Counted from the stretch's first letter, positions 14,401 through 27,118 are shown. The stretch is DNA of 64,000 nt from Anopheles merus (GCF_017562075.2 NC_054083.1:46532942-46596941); one strand, 5' to 3'. The notes: generated by a model from the letters alone, not told the origin. A program made the numbers and translations.

Positions 14401-17400
14401 GGGGTTATTCAGAGTAGCGTACAACGATTAGCACACGCTAACCCTACCAGCGGGAAGGAGGTCAGAGGTACTGAGTCACCGCTACCAGGCACTTCCCAGG
14501 CAAATCCTGGGCAATCCATATCGAAACCATCATCAGCATCAAGCATCCACTTCCTGTGCCTGCTGCTACTACTACTACTGCTCTCTGGCACGGTAAACAC
14601 AGGAAATGTGTGCCGTGGTCACCTGCCAGCCAAGCAGCGCAAATTAGAAACAGAACTGCTAAAAATGTAAATAAAACTTCGGTAAACAACTACTACTACC
14701 ACTGCCGCCACTCGAAGGGCAAGCAGGATTAGGAAGCGCGGCCGTATCGATTCCTGGAAAGCGGCGTTGAGTAACTCACCATCCGGTCGAAGTCAATCGA
14801 CGCGATGATGTGGCCATATCTGCTGGATTCTACGGGGCACACACTTATAGGTTACACACTAGCGGCTGGTAGGATCATCGATTGAGCTACGATTGAGCAA
14901 ACACAGCAGCGGAATCGATAGGCGAAGTGACCCCGCCGGCGAACGGGACGTCAGGTGCTATTTTAAGCGCACTTGAACTCCCTAAAACCACCGTGCGTTT
15001 CACCGAGACCTTTCAACCGTGGCGAAATACAGCGTCAATCATTGGATCTGATAATTAGTGCAGCTTTTTTGGTGTAAGCATATTGCTGGGAAGCGACCCA
15101 GTTGCAAAATCCACACCCAGATCCCAGAGGAAAAAGGGCAGAGTAATGTTTCTGAACCCGCCTTTCAATCGCAACCACCAACCCACCGAGAATGCGGAGG
15201 TGTGAATGAATAAATGTATGCTTTCCGCTAACGTGCGTCTGTGGGAGTGCTTTCGGTTCAGAATGCCTCAAGTGTTTGGTGCGCTAATGCGCTTACAATT
15301 CGTTGAAACAGACTCGCAACTATTGGAATTGTTTCAGCAATGGCCCCTAGATATACCACCACCTTGAACAACATTTTAATTGCCACCCCACTTGCCAGTG
15401 TATCGATTTATTGAATGGGCGAGCATTAACCCATTCATTTTTGGCTGGCCTGCTCCGCCGCCAAAAACTGATTCGTTGCAAATTCGTTGCCAGGCCGGTA
15501 TGGTATGGTTGTAGGCGCTGAAAATTCCATTAACCCAGGAACTGTGGCATCCACATCAGCCATTCGCACACGTGACGGGTATGGTGAGTTCCAATTGATT
15601 TTCTCAAAACACACACACACATAGACAAAATCGAACTGTAGCGCTGTGTTTTAAGGGTAATTTACGAATGGTCCTGGGATCGCAAACACTTACGGAGAAG
15701 CTTTAATCGATAACATGATGTAATAGGCTATACAACAGTAAGTGTGCAACACTTCAGTTTGAAGATTTTGGTACGAACAAGCTGATTCGAAGAAAGTGTG
15801 GGCCTAGGCTTTCTCGATTAACGAGCTGCACGATTTGACGAACTTCCAGGGAAAATACGAAAATCGCGTTGGCACGTGTGCCCTTGTTTGGAGGATGAAA
15901 ATTTGTTCGTATTTCAATTGCCACAAGGAAACAACCAGAAGCAAAGGTAAATAGCTCAAAGACGAGCTGCTCCAAGGCGATTTAGTGCATGACCTTGACA
16001 TGTTAATGCTTCTCCGAATATCAAGAATTTACACCCAAAACCAAGAGAAAACACAAACTGAAATGACTCACGAGACAAAAATGCCTTTCACACATACACA
16101 CACACACACACACATCGGTCGCTTATCTAGTTTTATTTTCCCACGCAGCTTTTTAAGGTTATTGCAGCATCTTACCGCACGTTTGTCCTTCTCAAACTTA
16201 GGAAACAAGCCTCCTCTAGACGTCCAGTATACTGTAGAAGATTAATTCCCTTCTACAAATCCTTCCAAGCATCCTCTCTTCAAGTTCCCTCCTACTGCTG
16301 TACCCAGCAAAAGCTTCCTGGATGAAGTAAAAAGAATGAACACACAACAGGAAGTTCTGATGCACACACAAACTCTAGTATTTTTTTCTCTCTCTCTCAC
16401 CCCTCAAAATACGTTCGACTCGTTCACCGGAGCAATAAAACCCACTGCTAACAGGCAGCGGGTAGGCCTGAAAACTAGAACCTCTCGCCGCAACGATTGT
16501 TTCCTCATCCTCATCCCAAGCGCCGCTTGGATGGAACGTCATAAAACAACGAGATCATAAATGTTTATGCTCGCAACTCATAAATTGATATAAATACATT
16601 GCACTCCCATTGCCGGGTGAAACTCCCGTGACTGGCACCAGTGCTGGCAGCTGATTTTATTGGAACAAAAACGCGTCTAACGCGTGAAGGAAAACTAGCC
16701 GAGGATTACCTGCCATTGGGATGGGTGGGGGGGGGGGGGGGGCGGCCATTAAAAACGCCCCGGGGCAGATCCGTTTAGTCGGTGGTGTTTATTTTATCCT
16801 GGTGTTTTGATTAGCAGCAAAGAAGCAGCTCCAAGAAATTGTGGAATGATAAGAAGTAGTGAAGGTTTAATAATAAATCAGTGCTTTTTATAACATTAAC
16901 AAAGTTTGAAGTTCAACTGGATCATCGACATGAAGGACAACCCGTATACGCTTACGAGCGAATAATTCAAATCCCTGAAAGATTGATTAAACAGACACGA
17001 TTTGAAGCTATCTTATTCGTAACTCCCGCTCTCTCTCTCTCTATTCCAGTACCCCCGGGCGAAAACAGGTAACCAAGATTAAGATACCGCACCAACAAGG
17101 TAGTTTTTATTGTACCGGAGCCAAGGCACCAATATATCCGTCCAAGCTATGGCTTGATCACTGAGCACTGGCAGCCACAAAACACTGCGCCACAGTTTCC
17201 AGCTCTTACAGCTCTCTCTCTCTCTCTCTCCACACGGGGCGGGTGGAATTTACAGCACCCAATAACAAAACCAGCCTCCACGAAAGCCTGCGCGTGCGAG
17301 CGCGCGATATACTACAGAGTACGAAACGCATTTTATCGCCACAAACGAACGCTTTGTTACACCAAAAACGACATTGGTATATCCGTGGCAGCCGCTGGCC

Positions 17401-18836
17401 ACCCACAAACCATCCCTGGCTGCCTCTCCAGGGGTTTGTTTATGCCGTGGGCACCTGCCCTTAATCCATCGGTAACGAGCAGGGCGAATTTCGTTAGGGG
17501 TCCTCCACCACCGGTTGTCACGCGGACAAAACTGGCTGTCCTCGTTGCGGTGCAACACCACCGCACTCTCGTGAGCTATCAATCCTTCTTCCCCCAGCTA
17601 ACCTGCCCCACCGTACAGTTTCGAAAAGGGCACAAACACTCGTGATGAATGAATTGAAAACGACGAGCCGTGGCCGTGCCACATTTGGAAGGCAGAAAAA
17701 AAGGGCCCCCCCCATATATGACGGAGTGTATGGATGAGTCACCCGTCACGCCGTCTTGAAAAGCTGTTTGATTTATGTTTGATTTTTTTTTTGCCGGATC
17801 TTACCATGCTGACTGGCAGAGCATAATCGAAAACGTATCGGTCGTATTGAAAGCAAACGCCTCGCAGGCCTCCAAAAAACCCCGTTGACGACCTACGACA
17901 AGTTGTCGCAGTGGTCGTTGGTGGGCGCCGCCTTCACGGACGCCCTTATCAACCCTACGTGTGATCCATTTTTTGCTGTTTTTGTTGTTGCTCCCTTGTT
18001 GCGATTACTTGCACTCTCGACCTGTCGGGGGAAGGCTGCTCCTTTTCTTTCTTTTTTCCAGGCTGCAGCACATACAGCTTGAATGTAAACAAACCGGAGC
18101 ACGGGGGCCGGTTATCAGCAATGGTTGTCGATAAGACATGGTAAGCAGCGTGCGATGTGCATGCAAACGATGAGTGGGGTTTTTTTTTGTAGGAGGAAGA
18201 TCACAGCTGACACGATCGCCTGCAAAAGACACTAACATTTGTCCCAAAATAATAAAAAAAACCCTTATTAAAAAGAGCAGCACCTGAAACCTCAGCAAAC
18301 AACCATTCTCAAACTCAATTCAGAATAAGAATTGGCTCCACCAAAGCAACGAAAGCATCAAGGCAAGCGGCAACCCGCAGGGACCTAACAACAGGGCACC
18401 GCCCCACGAGCCGCCACGTCTTCGGCATGCGATGATTGCAGCCAACGAGACGAGACACGCAGCACATCACACAACGGGGCGCAGTTTGGAGCGCACTGTT
18501 TACAAACATTTCATGTGTCATAGCTGCTGGGACGGCGGCCCTGCGGCCGCTTCTTGTCCCGATATGATCACAAAGTTCGTTGTTTATTGGAACCCGTCCC
18601 CGTCTTCTTGGACGGTTGGTGTAGTATGGTGTGATAATGGAAGGTTAAATGATGCGGCGGCTCTCAACAGGGCACTGGGGGGCCCAACGTTCTTATCATT
18701 CCAGATTCCCGATGGGACCACAATTAGAACAGGCTTTTTTGATATCAATGTGCGAAATGTGCTTGCCGTGCGCTGATGCGTATCTGCGGCAAGCGACGAA
18801 CATTACAACGCTCGGTTGCGCGAATGCAGCACACGT
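11403..18836. other. Gene-poor intronic or intergenic DNA
   Basis: I see no supportable gene. The stretch holds short CA/GT repeats (near 12,600 and 16,100), a CT run near 17,215, a CAG run near 13,950 and a poly(G) tract listed separately. The open frames are short and start within low-complexity DNA. A TATAAATA near 16,590 has no initiator at proper spacing. Confidence 0.5.
16727..16742 (+). repeat. Poly(G) tract, 16 G
   Basis: There are sixteen consecutive G residues preceded by GGGAT and GGGT blocks. The region could form a G-quadruplex. Exact length is uncertain because homopolymers are error-prone. Confidence 0.85.
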
Positions 18837-18845
18837 GCTCAGACC

Positions 18846-19051
18846 TTCTCTTCTTCTTCTTGTTTGGCTCAACAACCGATGCCGGTCAAGGCCTGCCAAC
18901 CCACTTGTGGGGTTGGCTTTCAGTGACTTATTGATTTCCCCCCATAGCAGGATAGTTAGTCCTACGTATGGCGGCACGGTCTATTTGGGGCTTGAACCCA
19001 TGACGGGCATGTTGTTAAGTCGTACGAGTTGACGACTGTACCATGAGACCG
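18846..19051 (-). mobile_element. tRNA-derived SINE (SINE200-like), copy 1
   Basis: Read on the minus strand, the element begins AGCCGGTCTCATGG. It carries an A-box-like TGGTACAGTCG and a B-box-like GGTTCAAGCCC about 45 bases later, i.e. an internal Pol III promoter. It ends in a GAAGAAGAAG-type tail. A 9-bp target-site duplication (GCTCAGACC) flanks it at 18,837-18,845 and 19,052-19,060. The last few bases of the left end and the first bases of the duplication overlap by GCT, so the exact head is 19,051-19,054. It differs from the copy near 48.3 kb at only about three positions in the body, so it is young. It is non-coding: open frames across it are shadows. The sequence closely resembles what I recall of Anopheles SINE200. 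Confidence 0.88.
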
Positions 19052-19060
19052 GCTCAGACC

Positions 19061-22000
19061 ACTTTTGTAAAATAAGGAGAGAGAGAGAGAGAGAGTGTGT
19101 TTCGTGAGCGCCGTTCTGCTTTCGATTTCAATCAGATGCTCATTGCCTTTAGGCACATTAGGTTTACATTTACTGGAATCGTGAAGGAATTACAACGCTT
19201 GCCCCAAGAAAGGTCAAGGAAGTTCTAATTATTGAGATGATACTGATGCCAACAAACATCCAACGGTCGTACCCTTCCTTCGTAGTTAATGCAAGCGGTA
19301 TTTAATCAACTGCACATGGTTCTAGGCCCTGCCTTTGCAAAGACCCCTTTTTCCGCACCTCGATCGTTCGCCAATCAGCACCCGATGATGCCTGATGATT
19401 CACAACCGGAACCGTCCCGTATGCTTCTGCTCCGCATACTCATATGCTGTTTCGTATTTATTTTAGCAGCGAACTAAACAAACCGAGCTCACCCGCTTTT
19501 ACCATGGCAACGGCCGGGTTTCTACTAAGGGAAATTACTCCTCCTGCAAAAGCCGGATGTGACCGGATGGAAAAGGGTTTGGCAGAGCGTCTATTTTCGT
19601 TACACCCAAGTGACGAGAGTGACGAGTAAAAAGAGTGAATGGCGAGCGACACACATGACAGAAGGGCAAGCTGTAGGTTGCCAACAAACGGACGCACGGA
19701 GTGTCTTAATTATTGACAGCAAGCTTGGTTTTGGGGTGTGTGCTCCAAAAGAACGCAATTCTACATTCCTGTCTGCGGCTCGTAACCTAATAATAGGTCA
19801 CAACCCGGGCCAAAGCAATCAAAGGTTAGGAAAGATTGTGTATTGTTTTGGCGCATGTTTCTCCGAAAGCCGTGACATTCTTGCTTGTAACTGCGAATGA
19901 TAGCGAGAGTGTGCCACAAGCGCTTTCAGAAATTGGACAAGTGGACCGTGGGGCACTGCTGGCGACGGATAGCGCAACCCACAAGAGGTTGGTGGTTTTT
20001 GTGTGTTACATTCGGAGAATGTAACGGCACAAAGGCAACATCAAATAACAACAGAACAATGCTTGAGGCAACCCTACTTTAACCTATCTAACTCAAATTG
20101 CATGAAACAATATTGAAACGTTGCATCATTCGTCGGAAGGTCCAACTTATGTTTGTGTCTCAATGTGTTAGAAATGGTAACGACAGCTAATAGGAGCGAG
20201 CGTAAGTAATTTGCAGTAATTTAAAACCTCGAAGACATACCTTAGAAGGAATGTTTTCATTTATAGATTATTTCTGTCGACTCTCCAAGGATTAAGAGAT
20301 ACTGGAGTAGGCGGTGAAGGTCAGGTTTTTACATCACAAGCTGGGCCTACTTTTGGATGACGCTATTCCTCTCTATCTCTCAACGCCTGAACGGTACGAG
20401 CTTTCCCGAAAAACAAAACCCGCTGGACGCTTTTATGTAGTTGCGCCTTCTGTCTAGCGACATCTAATGAAGAATAGAACGACAGAAGGAAAAACACTCC
20501 AGCAAACAACAAAAGGATGGCCCTTCACGATGACCCGATCCGGGAGAGACTGTCCGGCAAATGCACAACTACTGGGCTGCCTTCTGAACAGCATCGCCAT
20601 CATCGCCATCATCGTCATCCACACACACACACACAAGGCGCTCTGCAAAAAAGTCGTAAAATCAATTTTTATTGCTCTATTTCCCCTTGCGTGTGTGTGT
20701 GTGCCCATGTGCTTCCCACAGCGAGCGGGCGCAGAAAACCGAACAGGACACCATTTACACAAAAGGCGCACAACACGGAGAACCTTCCATGGTAAAGGGC
20801 CCTTCATCTCAGTCTGAAGCACGCAAAAGGGAGCGGAGGCCCATGCTTGCTTGGCGCACCGGGAGGTCCTGGGCCTGGTTTTGGGAGCAAGTCCTCACAG
20901 TGTGTTTCTCATACCTTGCGCTAACTCACCTTTGCCGGACGCCGGTGGTGCTCTCCATTCTATTCTTGGTTATTGAGCTTGAGCTTGAGCAGTTAAGCAG
21001 TGTGGGCAAGCGTAAGAATGAACAAGAAAGAACGAACGAACGAACGAACGAAGCCGAGCCATATCCTCAGACGAAATCAATTGACCTGTGCCGAAAAGCG
21101 GTCATTAAAAGGCGGGTGCACCCGGTGTGCTGCCAAGGGCTCGGAAATTCGGCTCAAGAGTGGTTTCTGCTGTGGATGTCGGAAAGGTATGCTGCAGCAG
21201 TGCGGAGAGATTTCCAGTGGCGTACAGATTTGATGAAGCATGCCGAACGTTGTCGTGTTTCGCGTAGGGTCTTGCTCAAGAAAATTATCAATGAACAGTC
21301 TCAAGGGAGGGAATTTAAGCGAAAAACATTGTCAATAATGTTTCCCGTGTAATGTATTATAGAACTTTAATCAATCATAGTTCATACTGCATAAAATGAG
21401 AAGTTGTCCATTTAAACATTAAATTCTACAATGGGAAGAACTCTCTAAGACATCAAAATACAATCCCTCTAAATAGTAACAACATCGTAATAGCTTAAAA
21501 ATAGCAAAAGAAGCATTACAGACGCAAACACGCAAATCGAAACGACAAACAATCTGAATGGAATAATCCACTTCCACACGGGCCGGCCGTGTTGTAATTC
21601 TGATAAAAGCAAGCAAACCCTCGAACACACATCATAAGATGTATTATCTAATTAACAAAGAAAACAAAACCCACCGTATCGGAAGGCCAACACCAAAGGT
21701 CCTGTTGTATTGTTGTTGAGAGTCGAGTCGAGATGAGCAAAGTGAGAAATGGGATCAAACATCAAAACAAGGGTCACTAAACACGGAAAGAACGGGGGCA
21801 TTTGCTACGCGAACGGTGGGCAAAGAAGGGAAACTATTCGTATGTGTGTGCTGTAAGGGCTGTAAGGCTGTAGAGTAAAATACACAAATACACAAATACA
21901 CAAAGAAAGAAAAATCCTAAAGGTGCGCACCGATAAGCACAACCAACACGCCGGGCAAAGGCCCGAGAACGGTACAGTGTGCTGGAATCCTTGCCTATCC

Positions 22001-22472
22001 CGGTCGCAACCCGACCGTCCCATTATCTACCGAAAACAAGTGTATTTAAAACGGTGGAAAATGCCCCCGAACGGGGACAACAACACGATAAGCGGGATGG
22101 GGGTAAAGGGGCAGGGTTTGGTTTCGAGGAAGCAAAGCGTATGCTGTGAACCGGGAATCGGACAGGTAGCAGCGCACCGGGGCACCCTTCTTTTCCGTTT
22201 GATCCCGTGTGCTCCTTGGAGCGTGGAGGTGGTGCTTGCTGGCCGTACGCAAGTTGTTAGTTTTGAATGAAATCAGCCCACGGAAGGCAGGGTGATTGTG
22301 ATTGAAATGGAGTAAAAATCTTACCCCAACCCGTACTGTGGCACAACTGCTGGAAAGATATAAAGGAAGGCGTTCGGAAAATGTTTCAAACCTTCAGGTA
22401 CAGGAGTCAAATACAGAGGGGGGGGGGAGAAAAGGTCGTCCAACCTTGACTTGGGGAGTTGTACCATAGTGA
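19061..22472. other. Gene-poor DNA with one long unexplained open frame
   Basis: There is no gene I can assign. The longest open frame of the window lies here on the plus strand. It has its first ATG at 20,789 and its stop at 21,352 (187 residues). It includes an (AACG)n-derived Asn-Glu-Arg-Thr repeat and no recognisable domain. I list it only as a finding. The remainder holds short CA and CAT repeats near 20,600. Confidence 0.4.
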
Positions 22473-23000
22473 TGGATAGAGTTCCGGAGCAAAAATCCGG
22501 AGTAGACTCCGATCCGACTCCAAAAATGTTGGACCCGGCTCCAGAAGCTAGACCCGTCCACCATTATCCGGATCCGTTTGAAATCGTCTTGACCCGTACA
22601 TTCGGAGTCGTCTGGAGTCATCCGTAGTTGTCCGGAGTCGTCCAGAAACATCCAGAGTCGTACGGAGTGCAACCACAGTCTTTCAGAGTCGTCCGGAATC
22701 TCCCAAAGTCACGCGAGGTCGAAGTCTACTGGAGTCGAGGCCATCCGGAGTCAGCCGGAGACAATATTTTTTATGGTCAGGCTTTTCCGGCTCAAACTCC
22801 TGCTGACTCCGGACGACTCCGGACAACTCCGGGCGACTCCAACTCCGAGAGACTCTGACTCCGCTCGACTTTAGCTGACACAGGTCAACACGGGACGACT
22901 CCAAGTGACTCCGACCCCGGGTGGAACTAGTGGTTTCGATTTTGCCGGAGTCGGAATCGGATCGGAGTTCCGGATGCGCCCCAGAGAGCACACCACTAGT
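22473..23000. repeat. GGAGTC-type minisatellite in inverted halves
   Basis: About 0.5 kb is built of degenerate 9-10 bp units. From roughly 22,480 to 22,760 the plus strand reads GGAGTCGTCC-like units. From roughly 22,795 to 22,960 it reads the reverse complement, GGACGACTCC-like units. The two halves can therefore pair over long imperfect stretches around a centre near 22,770. At the right end, ACTAGTGGT (22,926-22,934) and ACCACTAGT (22,992-23,000) form a perfect 9-bp inverted pair. Open frames across it on both strands are artefacts of the repeat. Dispersed blocks of this kind may be a mosquito repeat family; a genome self-search would tell. Confidence 0.85.
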
Positions 23001-25767
23001 GTACCCACCCATCCAGGGAAAGAAGTTGACATTTATCTACCCCACAGCAGCAGCATCAGATCCTTTCCGGTTCTCGCAATCTCTTTTTAAAAAAAAAACG
23101 AGCAATAACTTCATCCATGCAACCATTGAACTTTTACAGGAGATTTCCGCACGAATGAGAGCTGGTTCAGCCCGGATCAGTGAATCTATTGACCCAGAGC
23201 ACAGGTCCCATTTTTTGTTGCTGTCCCGCTTCTTTTGCAATCAATTTCGGATTGATACACACACACACCAGCTAGGCAAGGCAAGACGACGAAGGAGGCC
23301 TCCCCTAGGCTTTAGGCCACATTGATTAAGAGCATGCCACCCGGCACAGGAAAGGGATTCTTCAACCTTTCGTACCGGTGTGCTGACCTTTTGCGTGTCG
23401 AGCTGCGTGGGGGGGAGTCGAGCTGAAAATTGAGGAAAAAATGCCAAAGCATTCCGATTGCGCCCTTTTTTTTTGTTGCCCCTAATCCACACAGCTCCAG
23501 GCAATTGGTTTGTTCTAAGGGGTTGTAAAATTGTGTGCTTTACCTTACGGATTATACTGCTCCAATTTGTTTCCCCAAGAATTGCCATTTCTAAAAACGG
23601 CACTGGATTTATGCAGGAAAAGCAAAACTGAGAACTACTTTACTACTGCCCAAGATTGAATTCGTTGATCAACAAACTGAAATTTACATTTCTCACACCT
23701 ATCGCACGATATTGGGGCGAAGCGTGAAGGTTGATTAAAAGCGTAGATCCTGGTTTGATTAGCAAAAACGTCCGGCAACGCTTCAAAACAAAACCTACCA
23801 ACCAATCGGGTCAAAACACAAACCTCTCTCTCATTCTGGTTCCGTTTCGTCCGTTCGCTTATCTAAAGAACACGTTCGCTAATCATGACCGATATACGTA
23901 ACAGGCGGGCTCCATCGATAAGGACCCGATCGGCAGAGGAAGGTGGAAAGTTAATCTGAACGTTGAGTGATTACGATTATACCCGGGGACACCATCGCCA
24001 TTAAAAACCCAGACACACACGGCGTGTTTTGCGGCGAACATATATATATATATAACATTTTAAAAATATCTTATCGCAACAAACAGCAAAAACGGTGATT
24101 TCGGTGCGCCGTTCACACAAACTGCAGTCCCCGTGTTTAGGCGCAGCGATTAGGGGTCGGTGACGCTGGAGGGTAAATCGGTCCGCCAATTCTCCAATCA
24201 CCTGATTGTTCCAAACAATATGATTTTTTTTTTAACATGCAAGGGAGTTGTTTAACGAATTTTGCTCAAATTTGTACGAAATCGCTTGAGACGATATGGA
24301 CAGTACTTAAGACACTAAAAATACACTTTTATGTGAAATTAGAACATTTCACTGAATTCTGATCCATACGCATCATTCCCCCTATTTCTCCAAAATCAGC
24401 ACTCGTGTTCCAACACTTTCGAGCCGTTTTTCGTTCCAGTTCTCATTTATTATGGAATAATAAACGGCTTGTTACATCGCCAATGTCTACACCTTTATGC
24501 TGCTGAAAGCATAACACTCATTGCGAGCAGTAAAATGTAACATACCATACCTCTCTGCAAATCATTTAATGCCGATTTAAAGAGCAACATAAAATCGAAA
24601 CCAACCGGCCCGACCCTTCAGCATCAAACACGAGGTCCTCCCGGGCGTTTGCGAGGGGAGCGAAAGAAGAAACATTCCGCTGCCACGTGACAGCAATCAA
24701 TTTTGAGACAACCGTTAGGGGGGGATTGAGAGCGTAAAGGAAAGGGATGAACCGACACTTCCGAGCCCTTTTTTGAAATGGCAAGGATTACAACATGCGC
24801 AACATTATGAGGGAGGAATTTACGCCACAGAAGAAGAGAAAAACGAGAAAACAGAATTTCTTTTTGAAATAATTTGTGACAGTCAAAAAATATGTATACA
24901 AAAGGTATATCATGAGCTACTGATGGTTGTTTTTGAAGATATCAATCATTCAATAGCAGCAGCAGCAACATGAATCCATAATTGTAGGATCTGACAAGGA
25001 AAATGGGGGGAACGAACTTCCCACTCAGCGCGGTATGGATTTTTTATTTGTTTGAATATTATTTTTTACCCAGCACCGACGTTCCCAGTGTCACGCAATC
25101 GATCACAAAAATTGTGCAAATTTGACACCCATTTTCACAATCCCCGTAGATTTGCAATAAAGACAGGTCAAAGGACACGCAACACATTTCAAACCCATCC
25201 AGTAGTAGGATTGGTTAAATTTTGATTCTATCGCACGGAAAAGAAACCCTTTTCCAGTAAAGTGAGTTTATTTTTTTATCATTTCTGATTTAATCGAAAG
25301 TTTTGATTGAAAGTAAAATTTTCAATGCAATTTGCCCGAGCAGCTACTGCCACTCCTTTCCCGGGCTATGAACCCCAACAGCAGCAGGTAAGCATTCTTA
25401 AGGGCTCTGGACTAGGTAAATCACACACACACAGAGAAGTTTTCACCCCTCCGACTTTCCTCAAAGAAAAAAAGGAGGAAAAAGTATGACTCATTTCCGC
25501 TTCCTTGCTACCAGCGCACGTCTGCCACACACGGCTGGGCAAAAAAGAATAATAAAGGGGGAAAAGTGGTTACAGAAGAATTTGCGGAAATGTGATGCCA
25601 GCACGAAAAACAACAAAAACAACCCCCTTCACACCCATCAAAAGCATAATTTCCGATCGATTTCGCCCTCGTGCCGGCTCTTGCAACGCTAAAACACCCG
25701 AAATGTAATGCGGTATAGCGTACATGCAGGCGCGGAGGTTTTTTGTTTCTATCCTAGAGGCTACAGA
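23001..25767. other. Gene-poor DNA next to the glypican exon
   Basis: No exon is recognised. AT-rich DNA includes a TATATATATATA run near 24,042 and short A or T homopolymers. On the minus strand this is immediately downstream of the glypican donor site, i.e. the start of its first intron. Confidence 0.5.
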
Positions 25768-25781
25768 GGGGGGGGGGGGGG
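25768..25781 (-). repeat. dally: 14-base poly(C/G) tract just inside the glypican intron
   Basis: On the minus strand, fourteen consecutive C residues begin seven bases into the intron (positions 25,781 down to 25,768), directly after the donor GTAATG. G on the plus strand, C on the pre-mRNA. Confidence 0.85.
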
Positions 25782-25787
25782 CATTAC

Positions 25788-26010
25788 CTTGACTGACGGT
25801 TACATTGATGGAGGAGAAGAAGTTGTTGACACGGTCGCAGGACAGCATCGAGCGGGGCTGGGCGGCGGCATGGTGGTCCCGCCCATCGCCCATCGTATCC
25901 CGGGCCGTTCGGTGCACCCGCGACGACCAGGCCGACGGCGGCACGGCCGATTCGCTGCCAGGGACGGTGGCGGCGCACAGGGCGAGCCACACCAGCATAA
26001 GCCGGGCCAT
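25788..26010 (-). CDS. dally: Glypican (Dally-like), first coding exon only
   Basis: The exon reads from the ATG at 26,010 down to 25,788. It encodes 74 residues plus one base (phase 1) and ends at a donor GTAATG. The start sits in an ideal context (AACACCACCATGG). Residues 1-20 are a typical secretory signal: a hydrophobic core LMLVWLALCAATV, then PGSES. A basic and Ala/His-rich spacer follows. From Cys58 the segment CDRVNNFFSSINVTV matches the first conserved cysteine block of glypicans, and it is closest to Drosophila Dally (C-D-x-V-x-x-[YF]-F-x-S-I). Asn69-Val-Thr71 is a glycosylation sequon. Glypicans are GPI-anchored heparan sulfate proteoglycans at the cell surface. They shape Dpp, Wingless and Hedgehog distribution. 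The cysteine-rich body, glycosaminoglycan sites and GPI signal are not in the window, which fits a very long first intron. It could instead be the paralogue dally-like. Confidence 0.68.
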
Positions 26011-26500
26011 GGTGGTGTTCGCTCTTGCAGCGGCGCAAACGACGCGTAATCCACCCGCACTCGGGATCGCACGAAATTAAATCGAACCGGAAAACCGGGA
26101 TGTTTTCACACGCTTACTATTTTCACCCTTCGGTGGGGACAAAACAACACCAAATTTTCACCCTTTTAATTCACAGCTTTTGCAAACTTTTTTTTTCGAG
26201 CCACCTCTGAACTTCAGATGCACACTTCACCACCCCAAAACGCACTGTACACAACAATACACTGCCCCACACAGACAGCCACCTACACGCGCACGGATTG
26301 CTTTGATCGAGAGGACCGAACGAAGACCATTTATCCACCACGACTACTACTGCGCGTTCAAACAAATCACGGAAAAAAAGACACACGACGGCCACGGATA
26401 CGGTGAACCTTCCCCCCAGCGTAAGGGGTAGGAAGGGGTTGGGAGGGGGTTTCGCAATCACTATTGCACCATACACATGGGACACACTTTTCACACAGGA
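26011..26500 (-). promoter_or_regulatory. dally: Probable glypican 5' leader and promoter-proximal DNA
   Basis: This is the DNA directly upstream of the glypican ATG on the minus strand. I see no in-frame upstream ATG close to the start. An uninterrupted leader is more likely than a splice just upstream, because no pyrimidine-tract acceptor precedes the ATG. No convincing TATA box or initiator could be fixed. The transcription start is therefore unknown and may lie further right, near the GA-rich tracts. Confidence 0.35.
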
Positions 26501-26769
26501 TGGGGTCTTCTACTAGTTATGTTTTTTAAAAATGCTATTTAATATTGAAAAAGAAAAAAAACAACATGAAAAACATTGAAAATAAATAATTAAAAATTTG
26601 ATCTTAAAATTAAACACACAAAACAGGTACACTAATATGATATGGAAGCGAAAAGCCAATCCTTTCCCTTCCCGGTAGTCGGTGCACAACGAACACACAA
26701 GCACACAAGAAAAACCACTTGTGCAGCATCAGCTGATGAAGATGACGTTTTTGCTTCTCGCGCCCTTCT

Positions 26770-26772
<3 letters not shown>

Positions 26773-26832
<60 letters not shown>
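26773..26832. repeat. (CT)30 microsatellite, GAGA on the minus strand
   Basis: There are about thirty uninterrupted CT units, then ATCTCTCT. On the minus strand this is a perfect (GA)n tract, 0.76 kb upstream of the glypican ATG. Long GA tracts are binding platforms for GAGA factor-type proteins in dipterans. A promoter role here is inference. Confidence 0.92.
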
Positions 26833-26840
<8 letters not shown>

Positions 26841-27114
26841 TTCCTGCTTCTCATCTGATTGCTCTCGTTTCTATCTCGCTGTAGAAGAAATCCGCGTACT
26901 TGCTGCACAACACACCACTTAAGTAGCCCGTCTTCATCCACACATACACGCGCGCACACTTGTATTAAGAAATGCATTTCTGTTGTTGCTCTTGCATATC
27001 TGTTGATGCAATTTTCGCTTCCTTCCTCCATTTGCTCTACCTCTCCCATTCCGTGCTACGTGGTTTTCGTGGTTCTACGCGGCCACGAAGACACACACAG
27101 TCACACACAGCAAA

Positions 27115-27118
<4 letters not shown>

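Noticed and set aside
18696..18977. Minus-strand frame whose start repeats at 48.2-48.4 kb
   Set aside because: The shared residues are simply the SINE body translated. SINEs of this kind are non-coding.
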